Of a stretch of DNA of 18,099 nucleotides, positions 1 through 7,325 are shown in pieces. The notes under the pieces are model-generated. The model was not told where the DNA came from. It did no database searches and saw only the letters and a program-made list of their open reading frames with translations. The translations under genes and the position numbers were made by a program. The first letter of the stretch is position 1. Each line of letters begins with the position of its first letter. The stretch covers positions 1 through 18,099 of the forward strand of contig DBMO01000031.1 in the NCBI GenBank assembly GCA_002298995.1. The letters are read 5' to 3'. The DNA comes from Desulfarculales bacterium UBA696 (GTDB lineage Bacteria; Desulfobacterota; Syntrophobacteria; Syntrophobacterales; Syntrophobacteraceae).

Positions 1-111
1 ACCCACTGATTGCAACCGCGAGGCGTCATTCGACGATAACTCGACATTTTCGAAATATCTTATTTGGGCAACAGACCCTCCCGACCGCGCCGGAACCGAG
101 GACTTACCTTG

Positions 112-151
112 TCTTCACCTTTCGTGATCCTTCGTGCCCTTCGTGGTAAAA
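112..151. repeat. Short direct repeat of TTCGTG units
   Basis: TTCGTG occurs three times at 9-10 base spacing (121-126, 131-136, 140-145), just before an A/T-rich stretch and the Shine-Dalgarno of the small membrane protein. No ORF explains it. It may be a dispersed intergenic repeat or a binding site. I cannot tell which from one copy. Confidence 0.4.
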
Positions 152-176
152 AATTGAATTAAAAAGGAGTCCGCGC

Positions 177-380
177 ATGTGGCAGACGATAATAGTCCTG
201 CTCATTTTGGCGGGAGTTTTGATATACATTGTCCGGCACTACGCCGATATGCTCAGGGGCGAGACCTCGGGGTGCTCGTCCTGCGCGCTGGACTGTCCAG
301 CCAGGCAGGGGCTACATGTCGAGCCGGACCCGTGCGGCTGCCGGCCGGAAGCCAAAATTATGGAACAGGAAGGACGGTAG
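177..380 (+). CDS. Small Cys-rich single-pass membrane protein
   Basis: A 67-residue protein. Residues 3-19 form one hydrophobic helix. A cytosolic or periplasmic tail follows with two cysteine groups: GCSSCALDC around residues 32-40 and DPCGC around 51-55. The start has a strong AAGGAG Shine-Dalgarno. The shape (N-terminal helix plus CxxC cluster) resembles the FeoB-associated Cys-rich membrane proteins, which may bind iron or an Fe-S cluster, but no feoB is nearby, so the assignment is by shape only. The stop lies 3 bases before the aroB ATG, which suggests one transcript and translational coupling. It has high GC like its neighbours and shows no sign of being broken. Confidence 0.7.
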   Translation: MWQTIIVLLILAGVLIYIVRHYADMLRGETSGCSSCALDCPARQGLHVEPDPCGCRPEAKIMEQEGR

Positions 381-383
381 GCG

Positions 384-1478
384 ATGAAAATAGATGTTTC
401 CCTTCCAGGTGGCCGTGCGCGCGTTTCGCGTATAGTCATCGGTGAAGACGTTATGGAGCGCATCGCCGAAGAGGTGGGAAAAGCGCTTCGCGGCAGGAGC
501 GTTTTCTGGGTCTGGGACGAGTCCGTATGGTCGCTGTGGGGCAAAAAAGCGCAAAGTCTTGGCTGGCCCGGGCTCGATGAGGGTCACGTCATCCCGTTTG
601 CAGCCTCGGAGCCCGGCAAGCGGCTTACCGCGGTCGAGTTCATCGCACGCCGGATGATAAACGCCGGCGCTTCCCGTGACAGCGCAATCGTGGCGGTCGG
701 TGGTGGGGTAACGGGGGACGTCGCCGGATTTACCGCCTCGATATACATGCGCGGAATCCCGCATTTTCAGATTCCCACGACGCTGCTCGCCCAGGTTGAC
801 AGCAGCGTGGGCGGCAAGACCGGAGTCGACCTGCCCGAGGGCAAAAACCTGCTCGGCACTTTCCACCAGCCGGTGCAGGTGTGGTCGGACCCTCGCTTCC
901 TTTCAACCCTTCCCGACGAGGAACTCCGGCAGGGGATGGCCGAGGTCATCAAGTCGGCGGTCATAGGCGACGAGGTACTCTGGAAATTCGTCGAAAACCA
1001 CTCTGAGAGCATCAAAAAACGCGATCCGGAAGCACTGTTGAGGATAATCTCGGCAAGCTGCCTGCTGAAATCCCGTGTCGTGCAGGCCGACGAGAAGGAG
1101 TCCGGCTACAGGCGGGTGTTGAACCTTGGCCACACGGTCGGGCACGCCCTCGAAAAGCTCACCGGCTATCGCCTTAGGCACGGCGACTGCGTTGCAACCG
1201 GCATGATGGCCGCCGCCTCCCTTTCCATGCGCCTCGGCATGATGCAGCCCGGAGACGTGGAGAAAATCCGAAACGTCTGCGAAGCCTGGGAAATGCCCGT
1301 CACCATACCCAGATCCATCGAACCCGCCGACATAATTGCAGCCATCCAGGCCGACAAGAAGCGTATCGGCGACAAACTCCATTTCATACTGCCGGTTCAC
1401 ATCGGCAAGGTGATGGAATACACCGAAATCGACAATGACGAATTTCTGGATGTGTTGGAGATGATGAGGGGGGAGTAG
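384..1478 (+). CDS. aroB: 3-dehydroquinate synthase
   Basis: Second step of the shikimate pathway: converts DAHP to 3-dehydroquinate in the cytoplasm, using NAD and a divalent metal. The protein is 364 residues, normal for AroB. Visible signatures are the NAD-binding GGGVTGDVAGF (106-116), PTTLLAQVDSSVGGKTGVD (131-149, with the catalytic-region Lys145), and the metal ligands Glu187 in AEVIK, His250 in NLGHTVGHALE and His266 in RHGDC. The conserved DKK lies near 324-326. Its ATG is 4 bases after the stop of the small membrane protein. It converges with livF across a 114-base gap that shows no clear terminator. It belongs to aromatic amino acid synthesis, thematically close to the attenuator-controlled operon on the opposite strand, although there is no sign they share regulation. 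Confidence 0.97.
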   Translation: MKIDVSLPGGRARVSRIVIGEDVMERIAEEVGKALRGRSVFWVWDESVWSLWGKKAQSLGWPGLDEGHVIPFAASEPGKRLTAVEFIARRMINAGASRDSAIVAVGGGVTGDVAGFTASIYMRGIPHFQIPTTLLAQVDSSVGGKTGVDLPEGKNLLGTFHQPVQVWSDPRFLSTLPDEELRQGMAEVIKSAVIGDEVLWKFVENHSESIKKRDPEALLRIISASCLLKSRVVQADEKESGYRRVLNLGHTVGHALEKLTGYRLRHGDCVATGMMAAASLSMRLGMMQPGDVEKIRNVCEAWEMPVTIPRSIEPADIIAAIQADKKRIGDKLHFILPVHIGKVMEYTEIDNDEFLDVLEMMRGE

Positions 1479-1592
1479 GATCAAGAGCGAGGCGCCAGTC
1501 CCACGTCTAAATTAAACCAAATGTCCCCGCGGGTGTGCTCTCGGCCTGTGCGTTGGGAATTAGTTCGCGCGTTTTCACCATGATTTCCAGCC

Positions 1593-2321
1593 TTAGAGCC
1601 TGCATTCCTTCCCAAGGTAGGCATGCTGGACGTTTGCGTCCGCCAGCAGGGCTGATGCGGGGCCTTCGAGGGCTATGCGGCCGTTTTCGATTACGTATCC
1701 GCGGTCGGCAATTCCCAGGGCGGCCCTGGCGTTTTGTTCAACGAGGAGGATGGTGATTCCGCGCTCTCTAAGCTGCACGAGGGTTTCGAGGATCACCAGC
1801 ACGAGCAGAGGGGCAAGGCCCGTGCAGGGTTCGTCGAGAAGCAGGAGCCCGGGCTTTGCCATGAGTGCCCTGCCGATTGCGAGCATCTGCTGCTCGCCCC
1901 CGGAGAGCGTGCCGGCTGGCTGTTTTGTCCTCTGGCGAAGAATCGGGAAAAGCTCCAGCACGAATTCCAGGTCTTCGGCGATATTTTTGTGGTCGCCCCT
2001 GCGATAACGGACGTATGCACCCAGCTCGAGATTTTCTTTAACGCTCAGGGGAGGAAAAAGAGCACGCCCTTCAGGAACAAGGCTGATGCCCTGTTTTACG
2101 ATCTCGGCGGGTTTTAGGGGACGGCGAAGGGGTGCGCCCTGGAAACTGACTTCTCCGTTCCATTCGGGCACGAACCCGCACAGGGTCTGGAGGAGAGTAC
2201 TTTTCCCCGCGCCGTTTGCCCCGACCAGCGCAACCAGTTCGCCCGAGGCGACGTCCAGATCGATTCCCTTTACCGCGCGGACGCTTCCGTAGCGGCATTC
2301 GAAGTTGCGCAGGCTCAGCAT
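1593..2321 (-). CDS. livF: HAAT-family ABC transporter ATPase, LivF type
   Basis: One of the two nucleotide-binding subunits of a hydrophobic amino acid uptake (HAAT/LIV) ABC transporter. It works with LivG on the cytoplasmic face of LivH and LivM. The protein is 242 residues. It has Walker A GANGAGKS (34-41), signature LSGGEQQ (139-145), Walker B LLLLDEP (about 159-165), a GLAP D-loop, and VEQN in place of the usual switch histidine, as is typical of LivF. Its start overlaps the end of livG by 7 bases, so translation is probably coupled. It is the last gene of the minus-strand operon. The operon's leader peptide suggests aromatic substrates; the ATPase sequence itself does not indicate substrate. 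Confidence 0.95.
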   Translation of the reverse strand: MLSLRNFECRYGSVRAVKGIDLDVASGELVALVGANGAGKSTLLQTLCGFVPEWNGEVSFQGAPLRRPLKPAEIVKQGISLVPEGRALFPPLSVKENLELGAYVRYRRGDHKNIAEDLEFVLELFPILRQRTKQPAGTLSGGEQQMLAIGRALMAKPGLLLLDEPCTGLAPLLVLVILETLVQLRERGITILLVEQNARAALGIADRGYVIENGRIALEGPASALLADANVQHAYLGKECRL

Positions 2322-3124
2322 CTTGGTCCCGCCTTGTCCCGCCCGAGGTAGGCGGCTATTACGGCCTCGTTTGCCTGCACTTCGCAGGGGGTTCCCTCGG
2401 CGAGCTTCATTCCGTGATTCAGTACCAGGACCCGGTCCGATACCTTCATCACCAGGCTCATGTCGTGTTCGACAAGGAGGAGAGTTACTCCGCTCTTTCT
2501 GATCTTTTCCAGCAGTTCGGCAAGTGATGAGGTCTCGACGGCATTGAGCCCCGATGCCGGCTCATCGAGGAGCAAGATCCTCGGGCCGGTTGCAAGCGCG
2601 CGGGCAATTTCCAGGAAGCGCTGCCAGCCGAAGGGAAGATCCGTGCTCCGCTGAGAAGCGGCATCCCGAAGGCCCACGAAGTCGAGCAATTCCATAGCGC
2701 GACTTCTCGCTTCCCGCTCCTCCCCGATGGTTCGCGGCAACCGCGCCATTGCCCCCAGAAAGCCGCACCTTGTCTTTACGTGCCGCCCCACCAACACGTT
2801 TTCCAGCACGCTCATGCTGCCGAAAAGCTCAATATTCTGGAATGTCCGCGCAATGCCAAGCGCCACCCGCTCGTGGGCTTTCCTGCCGTTGAGCATGGTT
2901 TCGCGGAAAACGACCTGCCCCGAATCGGCGGGAAAACTTCCCGTGACAAGGTTAAGTAGCGTCGTCTTTCCCGCCCCGTTCGGACCGATAAGCGAGAAAA
3001 TCGAGCCGGCCGGCACGTCGAAGGTGACGTCGTTGAGGGCCTGGATGCCCCCGAACGATTTGCAGACCGCTTCAACCCTGAGAACGGGCAGAGGCTTTTC
3101 CTGCCTTGCTTCCAGCGCGTTCAT
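2315..3124 (-). CDS. livG: HAAT-family ABC transporter ATPase, LivG type
   Basis: The second ATPase of the LIV-type importer, 269 residues. Walker A is GPNGAGKT (47-54), the Walker B region is ILLLDEPASGLN, and the switch is VEHD, as expected for LivG. The signature loop reads LPFGWQRFLEIARAL, which keeps the Gly but differs from the canonical LSGGQ. LP[YF]GxQR variants occur in LivG proteins, so this is probably functional. The ATG start overlaps the 3' end of livM by 53 bases. No later ATG, GTG or TTG precedes the conserved core, and GGGGAG lies about 13 bases upstream, so the long overlap seems real. Confidence 0.95.
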   Translation of the reverse strand: MNALEARQEKPLPVLRVEAVCKSFGGIQALNDVTFDVPAGSIFSLIGPNGAGKTTLLNLVTGSFPADSGQVVFRETMLNGRKAHERVALGIARTFQNIELFGSMSVLENVLVGRHVKTRCGFLGAMARLPRTIGEEREARSRAMELLDFVGLRDAASQRSTDLPFGWQRFLEIARALATGPRILLLDEPASGLNAVETSSLAELLEKIRKSGVTLLLVEHDMSLVMKVSDRVLVLNHGMKLAEGTPCEVQANEAVIAAYLGRDKAGPRC

Positions 3125-4022
3125 AAATGTCCAGCACTCCCCTGAAAAGTCCCTGGGGCAAGAGTATCATTATGACGATGAGAACCAATCCGTAGACGAT
3201 CATCTCATATTCGGAGAACACGGTAAGCGTTTCAGGCAAAACGGTCAGCACCGCCGCGCCGAGCAGCGATCCCCAGATGCTTGCCATGCCGCCTATCACC
3301 ACCATCGTCACCATTCGCACCGATACGAGAAAATCAAACGAACTCGGGCTGATAAAGCTTACAAGGTGTGCGTACAGAAATCCTGCCACGGCGGCCAGAA
3401 CCGCGCTCAGGACGAAGATGTGGACCTTCAGCTTTCCCGTGTCGATGCCCATGGAAGAGGCCGCCCGCTCGCTGTCGTGTATGGCCCTCAGTGCCCGGCC
3501 TATCCTCGAATGGATAAGCCGCTCGCAAAGAAAAATACTGATTATGGCGACCGCCCAGACGAAAAAGAGGTAATTTCTCGGCGAATCGAGGGAAAGAGGT
3601 CCGATGAATAACCCCGGAATGCCAACCAAACCGGAATCGCCACCAGTAAGGCTCATCTGGCGAAATACGACGAACATGATCATGCCGAACCCGAGAGTCC
3701 CCATGCCGAGATAGAACCCGCTCAGCTGCAAAAGCGGAAGGGCTATAAAGAAGGCGGCCGCGACAGCTAGAACGATTGCCGCTGCAAGCCCCAGCCATGG
3801 CGACCAGTGGTAATGGACGGTCAGGACCCCGCTGGTATAAGCTCCCAGGCCGTAGAAGGCGGCATGCCCGAGGGAAATCTGCCCCGTGTAGCCCATCAGC
3901 ATGTTCAGCCCGAGCGCGAGAAGCGTGTTTATGCCGATGAAGGTCAGCAACTGGAGCTTGTACGGGCTCGAGGTGAGAAATCCCGCCGCAAGCACTGCGG
4001 CTATGAAGAAAAGATATCGCAA
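3072..4022 (-). CDS. livM: HAAT-family ABC transporter permease, LivM type
   Basis: An inner-membrane permease subunit of the LIV-type importer, 316 residues with about nine hydrophobic segments. The N-terminal TM segment is followed by the family block LALGLNMLMGYTGQISLGHAAFYGLGAYTSG, and later come LTGGDSGL, GRALRAIHDSERAASSMGID (the cytoplasmic coupling loop) and VVIGGMASIWGSLLGA. The start is TTG at 4022. It gives the family-length N-terminus, and no better ATG exists upstream. The Shine-Dalgarno is weak (GGAAAA). The gene follows the cupin by 28 bases and overlaps livG. Confidence 0.95.
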   Translation of the reverse strand: MRYLFFIAAVLAAGFLTSSPYKLQLLTFIGINTLLALGLNMLMGYTGQISLGHAAFYGLGAYTSGVLTVHYHWSPWLGLAAAIVLAVAAAFFIALPLLQLSGFYLGMGTLGFGMIMFVVFRQMSLTGGDSGLVGIPGLFIGPLSLDSPRNYLFFVWAVAIISIFLCERLIHSRIGRALRAIHDSERAASSMGIDTGKLKVHIFVLSAVLAAVAGFLYAHLVSFISPSSFDFLVSVRMVTMVVIGGMASIWGSLLGAAVLTVLPETLTVFSEYEMIVYGLVLIVIMILLPQGLFRGVLDIYERAGSKAGKASARSQG

Positions 4023-4050
4023 GCTATTTTCCGTATTTGCCGATGGCCCA

Positions 4051-4398
4051 TTAGAGTTCAGGGGCTTTCGACGGAACGAGACATACCATTGTAAACGACT
4101 CCCCGCTCACGTTCTTTATCTGATGCTCTTCGTTTCCGGGCACTAAGACAACATTACCGGCCTTTAATGGCGCCCATTGGCCGTTTATGTACAGCTCACC
4201 CTCGCCCGAATGAATGAACATTTCATGTTCCCAGTCGTGGCTGTGCCTCGGCGTATGACCTCCGGGGGCAATCTGGAAAACCCTCATGAAGAAGTTCTCG
4301 GCACCCTCTTTTTTTCCGATAACAACCCGTGCCGCAACCCCTTTTGCCTGCTCATTATCGAAGTGGGTCGGCTCGACGTCGGTGAATTGCCTGATCAT
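4051..4398 (-). CDS. Small single-domain cupin protein
   Basis: A 115-residue cytosolic cupin barrel. Cupin motif 1 is visible as GGHTPRHSHDWEHEMFIHSGEG (two His, Glu and a third position available for metal binding). Motif 2 is GNVVLVPGNEEHQIKN. I chose the ATG at 4398 because AAAGGAG sits 6 bases upstream; the ORF extends 12 codons further but without a ribosome site. Small cupins of this kind bind metals or small acids and may act as sensors, isomerases or dioxygenase-like enzymes; the sequence does not say which. Its place between livH and livM, in the same direction, suggests it acts on or senses the transported compound (inference). Confidence 0.9.
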   Translation of the reverse strand: MIRQFTDVEPTHFDNEQAKGVAARVVIGKKEGAENFFMRVFQIAPGGHTPRHSHDWEHEMFIHSGEGELYINGQWAPLKAGNVVLVPGNEEHQIKNVSGESFTMVCLVPSKAPEL

Positions 4399-4462
4399 AA
4401 AAATCTCCTTTGGTGCATTTGTCGCTTTCATCATGTTGGGCTGGCGTCCAGTCCGCCGAACG

Positions 4463-5338
4463 CTAAAATCTCTGCACGGTCGCTTTGCCCATGAGGCCGG
4501 TCGGACGAAAATACAGAATCAGCAGCAGCAGCACAAAAGCCGATGCATCCTTTAGTCCCGAGGAAAGAAATCCTACTCCAAGCGCCTCGAGCACCCCAAG
4601 CAGAAGTCCGCCGAAAATGGCCCCCCAGGAACTTCCAAGGCCACCGATCATGGCAGCGCAAAAGCCCTTGAGCCCGAGAGTCATCCCCATATCGAAGCTA
4701 CTCATGCTGATGGGAGCGATAAGCGCGCCGCCGATTCCACCCATTGCCGCGCTCATCGCAAATGCGAGAAGCACCATTATATCAGTCGGGATTCCAACCA
4801 CCCCGGCGGCCTTTCGGCTGATGGCGGTGGCGAGCATCGCCCTACCGGTCAAAAATCGCTTATGGAAAACATGCAGCCCGATCACGACAAGAAGGGTCAG
4901 GGCCAGAATCCAGATGCTTTGGGGAAGAAGGGTGGCCCCCGCAACATCGATGGGTGCGTGGTTCGAGTAGGGCGGGCAGTTGAGGGAATCCTTCCCCCAG
5001 CAGAGCATGGCGATGCCGCGAACAAGAATGGATGCCCCGACCGTTATGATTACCAGGACTATGGGATGGGGCTTGCGCACATTTCGAATTGCCAGACGTT
5101 CCAGGAGCAGGCCCGCCGCCGCGGTTATAGCCACCGATCCGGCAAAAGCCACGGGGAGCGGCAGATTCAAACCCTTCGAGAGCGAAATAAGGGTAAGCGC
5201 ACCCACCATCACGAACTCGCCATGGGCGAAGTTGATCAGCCCCGTACTGCTGTATAGCATGGAAAAACCGAGGGCTATGACGGCATAAACCGCGCCGTTG
5301 GTTATTCCCGAGAAAAGATATTGGATGAGTTCCTGCAC
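4463..5338 (-). CDS. livH: HAAT-family ABC transporter permease, LivH type
   Basis: The first permease subunit of the importer, 291 residues, with multiple TM segments throughout. It begins LIQYLFSGITNGAVYAVIALGFSMLYSSTGLINFAHGEFVMVGA, the hallmark of LivH, and contains the coupling loop GRAMLATAISRKAAGVVGI and the late segment MIGGLGSSWGAIFGGLLLGVLEALG. The start is GTG at 5338 with only a poor Shine-Dalgarno. It follows livK after a 216-base gap that contains a large REP-like palindrome, so its expression relative to the binding protein may be reduced. It heads livH-cupin-livM-livG-livF. Confidence 0.95.
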   Translation of the reverse strand: MQELIQYLFSGITNGAVYAVIALGFSMLYSSTGLINFAHGEFVMVGALTLISLSKGLNLPLPVAFAGSVAITAAAGLLLERLAIRNVRKPHPIVLVIITVGASILVRGIAMLCWGKDSLNCPPYSNHAPIDVAGATLLPQSIWILALTLLVVIGLHVFHKRFLTGRAMLATAISRKAAGVVGIPTDIMVLLAFAMSAAMGGIGGALIAPISMSSFDMGMTLGLKGFCAAMIGGLGSSWGAIFGGLLLGVLEALGVGFLSSGLKDASAFVLLLLILYFRPTGLMGKATVQRF

Positions 5339-5408
5339 GCTCGCACTTTAGCTTTAAAAGGAAACGGATTTAAACATTCAGGCGCCGGAATGACATCCCG
5401 GATAGGTA

Positions 5409-5487
5409 TAGGGTGGGCACGTCTTTTTGTGCCCACCGCTCCGTTCCGGGCAGCAATCGGTGGGCACCAAAAGACGTGTCCACCCTA
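5409..5487. repeat. REP/BIME-like inverted repeat between livK and livH
   Basis: Two 28-base arms (5411-5438 and 5458-5485) are inverted copies with 2 mismatches, separated by 19 bases. Each arm is itself a small hairpin built on GGTGGGCAC and GTGCCCACC (the right arm has GTGTCCACC). The flanks TAGGG and CCCTA extend the symmetry. The mRNA could form either one long hairpin or two short ones. Similar elements after binding-protein genes in transporter operons stabilise the upstream mRNA; that role is inferred here. Confidence 0.8.
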
Positions 5488-5554
5488 CATGAGCGATTCT
5501 TTATCAGACAAGGCCAGATAAAAGTGTCCGGCCATTCAAAACATTATGTCAGGA

Positions 5555-6706
5555 TTATTTCAATAGCTGCCATTTGCCGTCTTTTATAACCACCATCACG
5601 AAGGCGTCGTCTCCGAGGCCGTTATGATCGGTCGGGGTGAAAGTGAACGTGCCGGTTACGCCCGGAAAGCCATTGATCTTTTCGACATTGGCGGCAATTT
5701 TGGCCTTGTCGCCTTCGGTCCCCTTCAGCGCGGCGGCCAGTAGGTGTGTCCCGTCGTAGGCATAACCGCCGAAGCCGCCAACGGGCATCGAGTAGCGCTT
5801 TTGGAACTCTGTTGTGTAGCCCTGGAGCACCTTTTTCTGGGAGTCGGTTTCGGACAGTTGTTCTGTAACGAGTATCTTGCCGGTCGGGAGCAGGATGCCA
5901 TCGGCGGCGGATTCAGCCAGTTCGATGAACTTGGGTGATGCAACCCCATGGCTCTGGTAAAGGGGGACCTTGATGTTCATCTGGACGACGTTTTTCGAGA
6001 TTACCGCCGGGCCGGGGTTCGTTCCCCAGCATACTATCGCTTCTGGCTGAGCGGCCCTGATCTTGGCAAGCTGCGCCGTCATGTCCGTGTCTTTGGCGCC
6101 GAATGTCTCGGCAAGCACGATCTCGATCCCGAACTTTGGCGCCTGGGCCGTAAGCTGCTCTTTGCCGCTCTCGCCGAATGCGTTTTCGACGGTCAGAATG
6201 CCGATCTTCTTTATATTGGCTTTCTTGATGTGGTTAAAGATCGCTTGTACGGCCAGAACATCGTTTTGGGCCGTCTTGTAGACAAGGGGCTTGACCGGCT
6301 CGGTGATCTTTATACCCGCGGCACAGCTTATAAGTGGGGTGCCGGCTTTTTCGATTACCGGGATAACGGCAAGGGAGGTCGGCGTCAGGCTCGGCCCGAC
6401 GATAGCGATTACTTCGTCCTTGCTTGTAAGCTTCTGCGCCGCCAGGACGGCCTTGGTCGGATCTCCTTCGTCATCGTAGATGACCGCCTCCAGCATGTGC
6501 CCGTCTATTCCGCCGGCGGCGTTTATCTGGTCGATCGCCATTTCCATGCTCTTTTTTTCTGGATCACCCAGAAAAGAACTTGCGCCGGTGATCGAGAAAA
6601 TGCCGCCGATCTTGTAGGGTTCCTTGCCCCAGCTCATGCCCGGCAAAAGCGTGCAGATCACGAGTGCCGCCAGTGCGCAAAAAATGGTAGTCTTCGCCGT
6701 CCTCAT
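5555..6706 (-). CDS. livK: Periplasmic amino-acid-type substrate-binding protein
   Basis: The solute-binding protein of the HAAT importer (type 1 periplasmic fold), 383 residues. It has a Sec signal peptide: basic MRTAKT, a hydrophobic core to about residue 21 and a likely cut near SWG-KEP (about residue 27). The mature start KEPYKIGGIFSITGASSFLGDPEKKSMEMAIDQINAAGGIDG matches the family. The later blocks DDEGDPTKAVLAAQKL and GPSLTPTSLAVIPVIEKAGTPLISCAAG contribute to the pocket. AGGAG lies 6 bases before the ATG. The family covers Leu/Ile/Val, Phe, amides and aromatic acids, and the sequence alone does not settle the ligand. The aromatic leader peptide points to an aromatic ligand (inference). 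Confidence 0.95.
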   Translation of the reverse strand: MRTAKTTIFCALAALVICTLLPGMSWGKEPYKIGGIFSITGASSFLGDPEKKSMEMAIDQINAAGGIDGHMLEAVIYDDEGDPTKAVLAAQKLTSKDEVIAIVGPSLTPTSLAVIPVIEKAGTPLISCAAGIKITEPVKPLVYKTAQNDVLAVQAIFNHIKKANIKKIGILTVENAFGESGKEQLTAQAPKFGIEIVLAETFGAKDTDMTAQLAKIRAAQPEAIVCWGTNPGPAVISKNVVQMNIKVPLYQSHGVASPKFIELAESAADGILLPTGKILVTEQLSETDSQKKVLQGYTTEFQKRYSMPVGGFGGYAYDGTHLLAAALKGTEGDKAKIAANVEKINGFPGVTGTFTFTPTDHNGLGDDAFVMVVIKDGKWQLLK

Positions 6707-6826
6707 CTTTTACTCCTGAATTTAGGGGGGGTTCAGTCTTATCGGTCCGGCGGGTCAACAGAACTCGAGAGAGTGCTCGAAAGCCGCGTGCGAAGGTCGT
6801 TCTTCGCCGGTTCCCTGACAAACTTG

Positions 6827-6859
6827 GGTGTGGGCGGGCCTTTCCAGCCCGCCCTCACC
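6827..6859. repeat. GC-rich palindrome with TTTCCA loop, downstream of the ACT gene
   Basis: Left arm GGTGTGGGCGGGC (6827-6839) pairs with GCCCGCCCTCACC (6847-6859) with one mismatch, around the loop CTTTCCA. It lies 2 bases beyond the ACT-protein stop, in the 155-base gap before livK. A related palindrome with the same TTTCCA loop is at 15355-15374, so this is probably a dispersed REP-like family. There is no U-tract on the minus strand, so it is not an intrinsic terminator. Confidence 0.75.
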
Positions 6860-6861
6860 TG

Positions 6862-7296
6862 CTACATCGCATAGAGCTTTTCGCCCTTTATTATCTTTAC
6901 GCCGTTTTCCTTCAGGACCCTGAGCGCCTCATCCAGGTTGTCGAAGCGGAAGATCAGCACTGCGTCTTCACCGCTTTGCTGGACGAACGCGTACATGTAT
7001 TCGACGTTTACATTCGCCTTCTGCAAAATCCGCAGGATGTGATGAAGGCCCCCCGGCTGGTCAGAGACCTCGACGGCAACTACGTCGGTCTTGCCCACGG
7101 TAAAACCGTGCGCCTTCAGTTCGCTTTTGGCCTTTTCATTGTTATTTACGATCAGGCGCAGGATACCGAAATCGGAAGTGTCGGCCAGAGACAGCGCCCT
7201 GATGTTAATTTGCGCCTCCGAAAGGATTCTGGTGACCTCCGCAAGCCTTCCCGCCTTGTTCTCGAGGAAAACCGATATCTGCTCGACATGCTCCAT
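6862..7296 (-). CDS. Tandem ACT-domain amino-acid-binding protein
   Basis: A 144-residue cytosolic protein made of two ACT domains (about 5-70 and 72-141). Each has the ligand-loop pattern at the first strand-helix junction: ENKAGRLAEVTRIL and DQPGGLHHILRIL. There is no catalytic or DNA-binding domain. I chose the ATG at 7296 because AAAGGAGG lies 8 bases upstream; the longer frame to 7326 has no ribosome site. It follows paaK by 29 bases and precedes livK. Stand-alone ACT proteins beside paaK-like ligases are a known arrangement in anaerobes. They are thought to sense an amino acid and adjust a partner. With an aromatic leader peptide upstream, Phe, Tyr or Trp is the natural candidate ligand (inference). 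Confidence 0.93.
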   Translation of the reverse strand: MEHVEQISVFLENKAGRLAEVTRILSEAQINIRALSLADTSDFGILRLIVNNNEKAKSELKAHGFTVGKTDVVAVEVSDQPGGLHHILRILQKANVNVEYMYAFVQQSGEDAVLIFRFDNLDEALRVLKENGVKIIKGEKLYAM

Positions 7297-7325
7297 TGTG
7301 AGATCCTCCTTTTGATTTGGGCGCA

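Noticed and set aside
2315..3124. LivG as inactive because of a degenerate LPFGW signature
   Set aside because: LP[YF]GxQR signatures occur in LivG proteins, and the Walker A, Walker B and switch motifs are intact.
2727..3611. Long plus-strand ORF of 294 codons opposite livG and livM
   Set aside because: It is antisense to two clear transporter genes, has no family features and a His/Arg-rich composition typical of a shadow frame in GC-rich DNA.
5948..6874. Long plus-strand ORF of 308 codons opposite livK
   Set aside because: It is antisense to the well-supported binding-protein gene, with no recognisable domain and no ribosome site.
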